Assembly: GCA_030039615.1 (NCBI GenBank)
Contig: JASHVF010000273.1
Location: 1-25,880 of the forward strand
Length of the DNA: 25,880 bases
Reading direction: 5' to 3'
From: Gammaproteobacteria bacterium
GTDB taxonomy: Bacteria; Pseudomonadota; Gammaproteobacteria; Steroidobacterales; Steroidobacteraceae
Position 1 is the first letter of the stretch, and each line of letters opens with the position of its first letter. A program made the translations under genes and the position numbers. This document shows positions 7,467 through 14,986 of this stretch, piece after piece. The notes below the pieces were generated by a model. That model saw only the letters and a program-made list of their open reading frames with translations. It made no database searches and was not told where the DNA came from.

Positions 7467-9443
7467 CTACCCGGCCAGCAGCACCGCTTCGGCGCGCTCG
7501 AGCTCGTCCGGCTGACCGTAGATCACGACGATATCGCCTTCGTGCAGCACGGTGGCCTCCGCCGGGTCGCGTCCGAGGATTCCCTGGCGGCGCACTCCGG
7601 TGAAAGTCACGGTGACGCCGCGGCCGCGCAGGTCGGCGAGCGTGCGCCCCACGCCCCAGGCACCCGGCGGCACCACCACGGACTTGAGCTCCTCGCCGCT
7701 CTCGCCGAGCTCGTCGCTCGGGCCGGGATCACCGCGGCGCACGATGTTGCGCAGCACCGCGTAGCGGCTGCTGCGGATCTCGCCGAGCGTGCGCACTACG
7801 CGCGGCACGGGCACGTGCAGCAGCATCAGCACGTGCGACACCAGCATCAGGCTCGCCTCGAAGGTCTCGGGGACCACGTCGGTGGCGCCCGCGTCCTTGA
7901 GCTCCTTGAGCCGCGCGTCGTCCGCGGTGCGCACCAGCACCGGCACCTCGGGCCGCACGCGGCGCACGCTGCGCAGGATGCCGAGCGAGGTCGAGGGATC
8001 CGAGAAGCTGATGACCACGGCGCTGGCGTGGTCGAGGCCCGCCTTGGCGAGCAGCTCCTCGTCGGCGGAATCGCCATAGATCACCGGGTCGCCCGCCTGG
8101 CGTGCGGCGCGGATGCGCGCCGGATCTAGGTCGAGCGCGATGTACTCGAAGCCCTGCGACTCGAGCACGCGCGCGACGTTCTGGCCGACGCGCCCGAAGC
8201 CGCAGAGGATCACGTGCTCGCGGCGGGCGATGCCGCCGGTGGCGGCGTCCTCGCGCTCGCTCGCCGTGGCGGTCGGTGCGTGCTCGCGCAGCAGCGCGCG
8301 CGCCACGCGCTTGTTGTTGTTGAGGATGAAGGGCGACAGCACCATCGACAGCACGATCGCGACCACCAGCGGCTCGCCGACCGTCTCGGGCACCAGCCCG
8401 GCCTCGAGCAGGATGGTGCACAGTGCGACGCCGAACTCGCCGCCGATCGAGATGACGATGCCGGTGCGCAGCGCCTTGAAGCGCGAGCTGGTGAAGGGGC
8501 GCGCCACCAGTGCCGCGATCGCCGCCTTGAGCGGCACCATGGTCACGAGCAGCAGCGTCACCAGCGGCAGCTCGTGGGCCACGAGCTTCAGGTCGAGCAG
8601 CATGCCGACCGAGATGAAGAACAGGCCGAGCAGGATGTCGCGGAACGGACGGATCACCGCCTCGATCTGGTGCCGGTACTCGGTCTCGGCGAGCATCATG
8701 CCGGAGAGGAAGGCGCCGAGTGCGAACGACAGCCCCGCGACGTGCGAGATCCATGCGGAGGCCAGCGCCACCAGCAGCACCGTGAGCGTGAACAGCTCGC
8801 GCAGGCGGCTGTGGGCGATCTCGTGAAACAGCGGCCGCAGCAGCCAGCGGCCCGCCGCCAGCACCGCGCCGATCGACAGCACGCCGCCGAGCACCGCCAC
8901 CAGGCTCTGGCCCAGGTTGAAATGGTCCGCGCCCTCGGCGAGCGCCGCCGCCAGCGCCAGGAACGGCACGAACGCCAGGTCCTGGAACAGCAGCATGCTG
9001 AAGGCGAGCCGCCCGTGGGTGCGGTTGAGCTCGGCGCGCTCGGTGAGCTGCTGCAGCAGAATCGCGGTCGAGCTCATCGCGACGGCGCCGCCCAGCACGA
9101 TCGCCGGCAGCCAGGGAACCCCGAAATGATGAGCGATGAGCGCGCACAGGCTGCCGGTGGCGGTGACTTGCAGGCCGCCGAGCCCGAACACCTCGCCGCG
9201 CATCGCCAGCATGCGCGGCAGCGAGAACTCGAGCCCGAGCGTGAACAGCAGGAAGGCCACCCCGAGCTCGGCCAGCAGGCGCGTCGTGCCCGAGTCGGAG
9301 ACCACGCCGAGCGCATGCGGACCGAGCAGCAGCCCCAGCACCAGGTAGGCGAGCGCGGTCGGCAGACCGAGCCGGCGCACCAGCGTCACGAGGAACACCG
9401 AGCCCGCGAGCAGCAGCAGAACCTGGGATAGCGGGGCGATCAT
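7467..9443 (-). CDS. CPA2 cation/proton antiporter with RCK (TrkA-N and TrkA-C) domains
   Basis: A 658-residue inner-membrane monovalent cation/proton antiporter of the KefB/KefC/YbaL type. The N-terminal ~390 residues hold about 12-13 hydrophobic segments, including GLPTALAYLVLGLLLGP, FLLFTLGLEFSL, AMSSTAILLQQL, SMLLFQDLAFVPF, LSFALGAFLSGMMLAE and GGEFGVALCTILLEA. A cytosolic TrkA-N Rossmann domain follows (HVILCGFGRVGQNVARVLE; acidic end of strand 2 at YIALDLDP). A TrkA-C domain ends the protein (SVVVPPGAWGVGRTLADL to DIVVIYGQPDEL). Such proteins usually export K+ or Na+ and are gated by NAD(H) or glutathione-type ligands. ATG 9443 is preferred because the upstream extension to 9491 (MRPRCACNAAQSKLAG) is unlike a membrane-protein start. 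It stands alone between other minus-strand genes. Confidence 0.93.
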   Translation of the reverse strand: MIAPLSQVLLLLAGSVFLVTLVRRLGLPTALAYLVLGLLLGPHALGVVSDSGTTRLLAELGVAFLLFTLGLEFSLPRMLAMRGEVFGLGGLQVTATGSLCALIAHHFGVPWLPAIVLGGAVAMSSTAILLQQLTERAELNRTHGRLAFSMLLFQDLAFVPFLALAAALAEGADHFNLGQSLVAVLGGVLSIGAVLAAGRWLLRPLFHEIAHSRLRELFTLTVLLVALASAWISHVAGLSFALGAFLSGMMLAETEYRHQIEAVIRPFRDILLGLFFISVGMLLDLKLVAHELPLVTLLLVTMVPLKAAIAALVARPFTSSRFKALRTGIVISIGGEFGVALCTILLEAGLVPETVGEPLVVAIVLSMVLSPFILNNNKRVARALLREHAPTATASEREDAATGGIARREHVILCGFGRVGQNVARVLESQGFEYIALDLDPARIRAARQAGDPVIYGDSADEELLAKAGLDHASAVVISFSDPSTSLGILRSVRRVRPEVPVLVRTADDARLKELKDAGATDVVPETFEASLMLVSHVLMLLHVPVPRVVRTLGEIRSSRYAVLRNIVRRGDPGPSDELGESGEELKSVVVPPGAWGVGRTLADLRGRGVTVTFTGVRRQGILGRDPAEATVLHEGDIVVIYGQPDELERAEAVLLAG

Positions 9444-9586
9444 TCCCGCCAACTTAGACTGCGCTGCGTTGCAAGCGCAACGTGGGCGCATCCCGCGGCG
9501 CCGTGCGCCCTGTCAGCCGCGATGGGTTTGGGCGCGCCCGCGATGCGTCACCCGCCTCGGTCGAGGCGCGGTGCGAAGCGGCTTGG

Positions 9587-9874
9587 TCAGATCCCCGACT
9601 GCCAGGTGCTCGGCATGCCGGCGCGGCCGATGGCGTCCTCGATCAGGAGACACGCATCGCGCGCCTCCGGCTGCGCGCGCAGGCTCCGTGCGATGGAGTT
9701 GAGGAAGCGGCACATGATCGCCAGATTCGGGTGGCTGGTGTGCAGCTGCTCCTCGACACTATCGATCGCTTCGCACAGGTCTTCCTGATCGCAGATCGGG
9801 AACGTCATGCTCGTGACGGCATGTTGTACGGACACCAGCGCCTGATGTATCGCGGCCTGTTGCTCCCCGTCCAT
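9587..9874 (-). CDS. Small helical hypothetical protein
   Basis: A 95-residue protein with no family I recognise. It appears wholly alpha-helical (QAAIHQALVSVQHAV, DLCEAIDSVEEQL, LAIMCRFLNSIARSL), with three cysteines at widely separated positions and no signal peptide or membrane segment. The start is uncertain: ATG 9874 is used, but a TTG at 9910 would add 12 residues (M-QGAAKGFKFSP); neither has a good Shine-Dalgarno. Its amino-acid mix, rich in Met, Gln, Asp and Glu rather than Arg/Ala/Pro, is unlike a GC-rich shadow frame and supports real coding. It lies downstream of the terminator of the next minus-strand gene, so it should have its own promoter. The 143-bp gap to the antiporter (9444-9586) shows no clear signals. 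Confidence 0.6.
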   Translation of the reverse strand: MDGEQQAAIHQALVSVQHAVTSMTFPICDQEDLCEAIDSVEEQLHTSHPNLAIMCRFLNSIARSLRAQPEARDACLLIEDAIGRAGMPSTWQSGI

Positions 9875-9950
9875 GGGAGAGAATTTGAACCCTTTGGCCG
9901 CACCCTGCAAGCCCCGCGGCGGGTCGTGGCGGCCGCCGCGGGACGGCCCG

Positions 9951-9989
9951 CAAAAAACAAAGAGCCCCGCCTTTTGAAGGGCGGGGCTC
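9951..9989 (-). terminator. Strong Rho-independent terminator
   Basis: A perfect 10-bp GC-rich stem (GAGCCCCGCC at 9962-9971 pairing with 9980-9989) with an 8-nt loop. On the minus strand it is followed by a T-rich tract (complement of CAAAAAACAA at 9951-9960). It begins 22 bases after the stop of the small exported protein and is the clearest intrinsic terminator in the window. Confidence 0.92.
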
Positions 9990-10011
9990 CTCGAAGTGGA
10001 ACAGAAAATGC

Positions 10012-10236
10012 TTACTTCGGCGGCGTGCTCGAGGACGAATCCGTCGACGCCGGCTTCGTGTCGGTGCTCTTCTTGTGCTTGTGCGTCTTCTTCTTCGGAG
10101 TCGCAGTCGAGGACTTGTCCGAGCTGGACGACGAAGCAGGAGTTGCGGCCGGGGTCGAAGCCGGGGGCGTCGACTGGGCGAAGGCCGGGCCGGCGATCAG
10201 AGCCAGGGCGATGACGGGAATGAGCTTCTTAAACAT
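10012..10236 (-). CDS. Small exported Ser/Thr/Lys-rich low-complexity protein
   Basis: A 74-residue precursor. The first 20 residues form a textbook Sec signal peptide (MFKKLIPVIALALIAGPAFA, with cleavage expected before QST). The mature ~54 residues are low complexity: Ser/Thr/Pro/Ala stretches, a basic Lys/His block (PKKKTHKHKK) and a Ser-rich tail ending TPPK, so probably disordered and periplasmic. The start is well supported: ATG 10236 has a GGAG Shine-Dalgarno about 7 bases upstream. It has its own promoter and a strong terminator, so it is a monocistronic unit. The composition recalls small acid-shock (Asr-like) or other stress-induced basic periplasmic proteins, but no specific homology can be claimed. 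No catalytic residues are evident. Confidence 0.85.
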   Translation of the reverse strand: MFKKLIPVIALALIAGPAFAQSTPPASTPAATPASSSSSDKSSTATPKKKTHKHKKSTDTKPASTDSSSSTPPK

Positions 10237-10283
10237 GTGGTCTCCAGAAAGAATTGAGTGTGCGTTGGGTGCGCGAAGCGGCC

Positions 10284-10311
10284 GTATTATTACCCGATTC
10301 CCCGCGCGCAA
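10284..10311 (-). promoter_or_regulatory. Putative sigma-70 promoter of small exported protein
   Basis: On the minus strand a -35-like TTGCGC (10311-10306) is followed after 16 bp by a -10-like TAATAC (10289-10284). This AT-rich patch stands out in a very GC-rich region. Transcription would begin near 10277, giving a leader of about 40 nt before the ATG at 10236. Confidence 0.55.
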
Positions 10312-10405
10312 GGCCCATATGACCGCAAAGTAATGTTGCCCGCGGCGCATGCGTAAGCGATTGATCCTGAAGGCGAATTCAATCTGAACGCGGGCTGAAG
10401 CGTGC

Positions 10406-10960
10406 TCAGTGTCCGCCAAAGGAGACGAGCGTCTTCACGGGCACGCCGAGCGCGGTGAGTTTCCCCGAGCCGCCGAGATCGGGCAGGTCGACGATGAAGC
10501 AGCCCGCCAGCACGCGCGCGCCGAGCGAGCGCAGCAGCTCGACGGCCGCGGTAGCGGTGCCGCCGGTCGCGATCAGGTCGTCGACCAGAATGATGTCTTC
10601 GCCGCGACCGACGGCGTCGCGGTGCATCTCCATCGCGTCGACACCGTATTCGAGCGAGTACGCGACACGCACCGTCGCGTGCGGCAGCTTGCCCTTCTTG
10701 CGGATCGGTACGAAACCCGCGCCGAGGCGCTGCGCCATGGCACCGCCGAGTATGAAACCGCGTGCCTCGATGCCGGCGATGCGGCTGACTCCGGCCTCGA
10801 GCCACGGCTGCGACAGCAGCTCGATGACGCTGTGGAACGCGCGCGCGTCACCGAGCAGCGTCGTGATGTCGCGAAACATGACGCCGGGCTTCGGGTAATC
10901 GGCGATCGTGCGGATTGCCGCGCCGATCTCCGCGGGCGTGAGCAGCTGCATGGCGGGCAA
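10406..10960 (-). CDS. apt: Adenine phosphoribosyltransferase
   Basis: Salvages adenine with PRPP to AMP and pyrophosphate; cytosolic, normally a homodimer. 184 residues, the normal family length. The N-terminal hood segment IADYPKPGVMFRDITTLL is diagnostic, as are ARGFILGGAMAQRLGAGFVPIRKKGKLP and the PRPP-binding loop ILVDDLIATGGTATAAVELL; the C-terminus LGVPVKTLVSF also fits. Start: TTG 10960 has a GAGGAG Shine-Dalgarno 5 bases upstream, whereas ATG 10951, three codons later, has none at proper spacing; the TTG is therefore preferred. It lies 9 bp after the DUF938 methyltransferase stop and the ribosome site overlaps that gene's end, so the two are very likely co-transcribed. Confidence 0.97.
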   Translation of the reverse strand: MPAMQLLTPAEIGAAIRTIADYPKPGVMFRDITTLLGDARAFHSVIELLSQPWLEAGVSRIAGIEARGFILGGAMAQRLGAGFVPIRKKGKLPHATVRVAYSLEYGVDAMEMHRDAVGRGEDIILVDDLIATGGTATAAVELLRSLGARVLAGCFIVDLPDLGGSGKLTALGVPVKTLVSFGGH

Positions 10961-10969
10961 CTCTACTCC

Positions 10970-11563
10970 TCAGCCGGCGCGCCGCCACACCAGGGTCCGG
11001 TTGTTGGCCGGCATCGCATGGTCGGCGATGAGCTCGAGGCCGGCGGCGGCCGCGAGCGGTGCGAGCGCCTCGCAGTCGCGGATAGCGCTCGCCGGGTCGC
11101 GCTCGCGCAGCTGACGATCGAACGCGGCGTTACTTTCGCTGGTGTAGGCACCGCGATAGCGGAACGGACCGTAGACGCACAGTACACCGGGCGCCGCGAG
11201 CGCCGCGCCCACGCCGCGGAAGAAGTCCTCGACCGCCTCCCACGCCATGATGTGCAGCGTGTTGGCGCTGAACACGGCGTCGACGCCTGCGACCGGCCAG
11301 GGTCGCTCGCGCACGTCGAGCGCGATCGCGGGCCGCAGGTTCGGCGGGCCCTCGAGCCGGATACGCTCCGCGAGCGGACCGAGCTCGGCGCCGCGCTCGC
11401 TCGGCTGCCAGAGGAGGTGCGGCAGGTGGCGCGCGAAATGCACCGCATGCTGACCGGTGCCGCTGCCGATCTCGAGCACCGTGCGGCTCCCGGCCAGGGT
11501 GCCGGTGAGTACCTCGAGGATAGGGCCCTTGTTGCGCTCGCAGGCTGCGGAGACGGCCAGCAT
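10970..11563 (-). CDS. DUF938 SAM-dependent methyltransferase-like protein
   Basis: A 197-residue class I methyltransferase-fold protein of the DUF938 family, whose substrate is unknown. The family hallmark CERNKGPILEVL occurs right after the start, followed by the SAM-binding motif I VLEIGSGTGQHAVHFA. LLWQPSERGAELGPL, an acidic motif (AIALDVRERPW) and DAVFSANTLHIMAWEAVEDFF follow, with VLCVYGPFRYRGAYTSESNAAFD matching the family's C-terminal half. ATG 11563 is chosen because homologues begin only a few residues before CERN; the open frame to 11608 would overlap the divergent nitroreductase. It probably heads an operon with apt. Only about 26 bp separate it from the divergent gene. Confidence 0.88.
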   Translation of the reverse strand: MLAVSAACERNKGPILEVLTGTLAGSRTVLEIGSGTGQHAVHFARHLPHLLWQPSERGAELGPLAERIRLEGPPNLRPAIALDVRERPWPVAGVDAVFSANTLHIMAWEAVEDFFRGVGAALAAPGVLCVYGPFRYRGAYTSESNAAFDRQLRERDPASAIRDCEALAPLAAAAGLELIADHAMPANNRTLVWRRAG

Positions 11564-11589
11564 CGCCGCAAGTCTGCGACAATGTCGCC

Positions 11590-12156
11590 ATGCAAGCCAT
11601 AGACGCACTGGTGACGCGCCGCTCGGCCACCACCCTGACGGAGCCCGCGCCGGATGCGGGCGCGCTGCAACTGATCTTCGCGAGCGCGGTGCGTGCGCCC
11701 GACCACGGGCGATTGCGCCCGTGGCGCTTCGTGGTGATACAGGGGGCGGCGCGCGCGCATTTCGGCGAGCTGCTGGCCGCGCACCTCGCGCGCACCCAGC
11801 CCGGCGCGAGCCCCGAGTCGCTGCAGCGCGAGCGTGCCAAGGCGCTGCGCGCGCCGCTCATCGTCGTGGTCGCCGCGCACGTGAACCAGGCGGTGAAGAT
11901 TCCACCGCTCGAGCAGCTGCTGTCGGCGGGGGTCGCGGCCGGCAACATCATGCTGGCGGCGCTTGCCCTCGGCTACAACGCCATGTGGAAGACCGGCGAC
12001 GCCGCCTACGACGCCGCGCTCGCCGCGGCGCTCGGCTTCGGGCCCGCGGACACGATCGTCGGCTTCCTCTACCTCGGCACCGAAGCCGCCAGGCCGAGTA
12101 CCGTGCGCGGCGAGTGGCAGGATCTGGTGCGCGAGTGGCACGGCCCTGCCGTATGA
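11590..12156 (+). CDS. Nitroreductase family protein, YdjA-like
   Basis: A 188-residue minimal FMN-dependent nitroreductase/oxidoreductase of the YdjA type, acting as a homodimer on nitro compounds or quinone-like acceptors with NAD(P)H; physiological substrate unknown. FMN-site motifs: RRSATTLTEPAPD near the N-terminus, the phosphate/isoalloxazine segment RAPDHGRLRPWRFVVI, and SAGVAAGNIMLAALALGYNAMWKTG, followed by FLYLGTEAARPS. Length and motif order match E. coli YdjA. ATG 11590 is the natural start, although the Shine-Dalgarno is weak. It is divergent from the DUF938 gene and 37 bp upstream of the M13 peptidase, so co-transcription with the latter is possible. Confidence 0.9.
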   Translation: MQAIDALVTRRSATTLTEPAPDAGALQLIFASAVRAPDHGRLRPWRFVVIQGAARAHFGELLAAHLARTQPGASPESLQRERAKALRAPLIVVVAAHVNQAVKIPPLEQLLSAGVAAGNIMLAALALGYNAMWKTGDAAYDAALAAALGFGPADTIVGFLYLGTEAARPSTVRGEWQDLVREWHGPAV

Positions 12157-12193
12157 TGCGCGCCTTTCGTTCGCGCTGAAGGCGTCCCCGGCG

Positions 12194-14302
12194 ATGAGGT
12201 TGCTGTTGTGTATGGCGGCGCTCGCCGCCCTGGGGGGCTGCGCCGCCCGTGCCGCCAAGGAGGATCCCGTGTCCGCTGTCCCCGCCGCCGTCGTGCTCCC
12301 GGTCGATCCGCCCGCGCCGCCGGCGCCGTCCGCGCCCGGCGCCGCCGCGCACGCCGTCATCGGGGATTTCGGCGTCGATCTCGCCGCGGGCGATCGCCGG
12401 GTGCGTCCGGGCGATGATTTTTTCGCCTATGCGAACGGCTCCTGGTACGACAGTTTCGTGATCCCGGCGGACCACTCGAGCTACGGGCCATTCAACGAGC
12501 TCGAGGAAATCTCCACCGAACGCGTGCGCACGATCATCGAGGCGGCCGCGGCCGCGCATCCCTCCGCCGGCACGCCCGAGCAGCAGATCGGCGACTACTA
12601 CGCGAGCTTCATGGACAGCGAGGCGATCGAGGCGAACGGACTCGCGCCCGTCGAGGCGGACCTGAAGCGCATCGCCGCGGCCGGCTCGCGCGAGGCGCTG
12701 GCGCGGCTGTTCGGCCTGCCCGGGTTCGCCTCACTGTTCGACGTCGATCTGCCGGCGGATTTCAGCAATCCCGATCGCTACGCGGTCGTGATCAGCGAGT
12801 CGAGCCTCGGGCTCCCCGACCGCGACTACTACCTGAGCGAGGATCAGCAGCTCAAGGCGCTGCGTGACAAGTACCAGGCCTACGTCGCCGAGCTGCTCGG
12901 TCTCGCCGGCATCGAGGATGCCGCCGCCAAGGCGCGCGACATCCTTGCCTTCGAGACCGCGGCGGCGCGGGTGCAGTGGCCGCTCGAGAAGCGCCGCGAC
13001 GTCGAGGCCGCCTGGAACCCGCGCACCCGGCAGCAGCTGCTCGCCTACGCCCCCGGCTTTCCCTGGGAGGCGTTCCTCGATGCGGCGCAGCTCGGCACGC
13101 GCGAGCAGCTGGTGCTCGCCGAGCTCACCGCCATCCGCGATCTCGCCGAGCTGTTCGCCCGTACCCCGGTGGCGACGCTGCAGGCATGGCTCACCTTCCA
13201 GTACCTCAACGGCCGCGCGTCCTACCTGCCGCGGCGCTTCGACGCCGCGCACTTCGCCTTCTACGGGCGTGCGCTGCACGGACAGCCCGAGGATCTCGAG
13301 CGCTGGAAGCGCGCGGTGGAGGAGGTGAATGCGGCGCTCGGCGAGCCGGTCGGACGGCTGTACGTGGCGAGGTACTTCCCGCCCGAGTCCAAGGCCAGAA
13401 TGCTGGCGCTGGTGGGCGACCTGCTGGCCGCACTCAGCGAGCGCATCGATGCGCTCGACTGGATGACCACCGAGACCAAATCACGCGCCCACGAGAAGCT
13501 CGCCACCTTCGCCCTCAAGATCGGCTACCCCGACACCTGGAAGGACTACTCGACGCTCGTGATCCGTCGCGACGACCTGATCGGCAACGTGCGGCGCGCG
13601 GCCGAATGGCACTGGAATTACGAGGTGGCGCGCCTCGACAAGCCTGTGGATCGGCTCGAGTGGCAGATGAATCCGCAGGACATCAACGCCTACTACAACC
13701 CCTCCAACAACGAGGTGGTGTTCCCGGCGGCGATCCTGCAGCCGCCGTTCTTCGATCCCAACGCCGACGCCGCCGTCAACTACGGCGCCATCGGCGCGGT
13801 GATCGGTCACGAGATCGGCCATGGGTTCGACGACCAGGGGCGCAAGTTCGGCCCCGACGGCGCCCTTGAGGACTGGTGGACGCCGCAGGATGCCGCCGTC
13901 TTCAAGGAGCGTACCGCGCGTCTCATCCGCGAGTACTCGGCATTCGAGGCGCTGCCGGGACTCAAAGTGAACGGCGCCAACACGGTCGGCGAGAACATCG
14001 GCGACCTGGGCGGCCTCAACATGGCCTACGAGGCCTATCTGCTCTCATTGCACGGCGCGCCGGCGCCGCTGATCGACGGGCTGAGCGGCGCGCAGCGCTT
14101 CTTCCTCGGCTACGCACAGGTGTGGCGCAGCAAATACCGCGACGGCGCACTGCGCGAGCTGGTGTTGTCCGACGTGCACAGCCCCGACCGCTTCCGCGTC
14201 AACGGCCCGTTGCCGAACATCGACGCCTGGTACGAGGCCTTCGGCGTGCAGCCGAGCGACAGGCTCTACATCAAGCCCGAGGATCGGGTCAGGATCTGGT
14301 AG
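12194..14302 (+). CDS. M13-family (neprilysin/PepO-like) zinc metallopeptidase lipoprotein
   Basis: A 702-residue zinc endopeptidase that cleaves peptides of limited size, probably in the periplasm. The first 16 residues form a lipoprotein signal ending LGGC (Cys16), with Ala at +2, suggesting the outer membrane. N-terminal M13 domain about 50-440; catalytic domain with the substrate-binding DINAYYNPSNNEVVFPAAIL, zinc motif VIGHEIGHGFDDQG (His539, Glu540, His543), and third ligand Glu600 with Asp604 in ENIGDLGGLNMAY. It ends in KPEDRVRIW, the conserved C-terminal Trp typical of the family. All catalytic residues are present and length is normal. ATG 12194 is chosen for the signal peptide; the open frame upstream to 11963 overlaps the nitroreductase. 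Confidence 0.96.
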   Translation: MRLLLCMAALAALGGCAARAAKEDPVSAVPAAVVLPVDPPAPPAPSAPGAAAHAVIGDFGVDLAAGDRRVRPGDDFFAYANGSWYDSFVIPADHSSYGPFNELEEISTERVRTIIEAAAAAHPSAGTPEQQIGDYYASFMDSEAIEANGLAPVEADLKRIAAAGSREALARLFGLPGFASLFDVDLPADFSNPDRYAVVISESSLGLPDRDYYLSEDQQLKALRDKYQAYVAELLGLAGIEDAAAKARDILAFETAAARVQWPLEKRRDVEAAWNPRTRQQLLAYAPGFPWEAFLDAAQLGTREQLVLAELTAIRDLAELFARTPVATLQAWLTFQYLNGRASYLPRRFDAAHFAFYGRALHGQPEDLERWKRAVEEVNAALGEPVGRLYVARYFPPESKARMLALVGDLLAALSERIDALDWMTTETKSRAHEKLATFALKIGYPDTWKDYSTLVIRRDDLIGNVRRAAEWHWNYEVARLDKPVDRLEWQMNPQDINAYYNPSNNEVVFPAAILQPPFFDPNADAAVNYGAIGAVIGHEIGHGFDDQGRKFGPDGALEDWWTPQDAAVFKERTARLIREYSAFEALPGLKVNGANTVGENIGDLGGLNMAYEAYLLSLHGAPAPLIDGLSGAQRFFLGYAQVWRSKYRDGALRELVLSDVHSPDRFRVNGPLPNIDAWYEAFGVQPSDRLYIKPEDRVRIW

Positions 14303-14343
14303 AGGCGGGCGCGACGGAGGCAGGCGCGAGGAGGGCTCACGAG

Positions 14344-14440
14344 CGCGAAAATGTTCATTTCGGGGGCGTGCGCGGCATGGATGCCGCGCCCGCAGCCTCC
14401 AGGGAAGGATTCACGGCGTCCCCGAAATGAATATTTCGCG
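14344..14440. repeat. Palindromic repeat-like element with terminal inverted repeats
   Basis: A ~97-bp structured segment between two convergent genes. Imperfect terminal inverted repeats of 21-22 bp (14344-14365 and 14420-14440) match except for one substitution and one indel; shared core CATTTCGGGG / CCCCGAAATG. Inside is a perfect 9-bp inverted repeat, GCGCGGCAT-GG-ATGCCGCGC (14370-14389). A third segment, 14398-14422 (CCAGGGAAGGATTCACGGCG plus CCC), can form a short GGGA/TCCC stem. The GCATGGATGC plus CAGGGA...TTCACGGCGT combination resembles short palindromic repeats I remember as scattered in many gammaproteobacterial genomes. It may be a REP/MITE-like element and may also terminate transcription from both sides. 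Only one copy is seen here. Confidence 0.7.
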
Positions 14441-14454
14441 ATCGGGAGCGTCCC

Positions 14455-14865
14455 TCACGGCTTGACCACCGCCAGTATCACGATCGCAATCAGCAGCACC
14501 CCGGGCACCTCGTTGAACAGCCGATACCAGCGCTGCGAGCGCACGACGCCGGCGGCGAGCTCCCCGATCAGCGCGCGGCACCACAGGTGGTAACCGATCA
14601 GCGCCAGCACCAGCAGCAGCTTGATGCGCAGCCAGCCGAAGCCGAGGTAGACCGGGGCCGCGGCGATCATCGCCACGCCGAACAGCACCGCGCCGATCGC
14701 GCCGATCGTCATGATGCCGTACAGCCGCCGCTCCATGACCGCAAAGCGCGCGCGCCCCTGCGGCTCGGGTGTCGCGGCGTGGTACACGAACAGGCGCGGC
14801 AGGTAGAACAGTCCCGCGAACCAGGCCACCACGAAGACAATGTGGAAAGATTTGAGCCACAGCAT
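14455..14865 (-). CDS. hemJ: Protoporphyrinogen oxidase HemJ
   Basis: Oxidises protoporphyrinogen IX to protoporphyrin IX, the penultimate step of haem biosynthesis, in the inner membrane; it is the oxygen-independent-type alternative to HemG/HemY. 136 residues, normal for HemJ (formerly UPF0093). Four hydrophobic segments: HIVFVVAWFAGLFYLPRLFVYH, IMTIGAIGAVLFGVAMI, KLLLVLALIGYHLW and VPGVLLIAIVILAVV. The diagnostic motif WFAGLFYLPRLFVYH and the Lys in GWLRIKLLLVL match the conserved His/Lys residues needed for activity in the family. ATG 14865 is the only sensible start; Shine-Dalgarno weak. Divergent from fhs across 121 bp and convergent with the M13 peptidase. Confidence 0.95.
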   Translation of the reverse strand: MLWLKSFHIVFVVAWFAGLFYLPRLFVYHAATPEPQGRARFAVMERRLYGIMTIGAIGAVLFGVAMIAAAPVYLGFGWLRIKLLLVLALIGYHLWCRALIGELAAGVVRSQRWYRLFNEVPGVLLIAIVILAVVKP

Positions 14866-14986
14866 AGCCGCACTTGCCCCGCTGCCCTGCGCGCGATTCT
14901 AGCGAGCCGCGGGCGGGGAAGGCGAACGCGGCGCCGCCTCTGGTAGCATCACGGGCCCGTAAGTCCGTGCCCCAACCCCCATCATC

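Noticed and set aside
8214..9431. 405-codon plus-strand frame opposite the antiporter, rich in Gln/Glu/His
   Set aside because: Looks like a repetitive coiled coil but is the exact reverse complement of hydrophobic Leu/Ala/Val codons of the antiporter.
9482..10333. 283-codon plus-strand frame across the small-gene region
   Set aside because: Contains the translated terminator and the antisense of the exported Ser/Thr/Lys protein; the minus-strand genes explain this DNA better.
10339..10396. Inverted repeat GCCCGCG / CGCGGGC downstream of apt as a terminator
   Set aside because: Seven-bp arms separated by a 44-nt loop without a T-tract; too weak to call.
14866..14986. Possible riboswitch or THF-sensing leader upstream of fhs
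   Set aside because: Only 121 bp of GC-rich DNA with no recognisable conserved core or expression-platform terminator.
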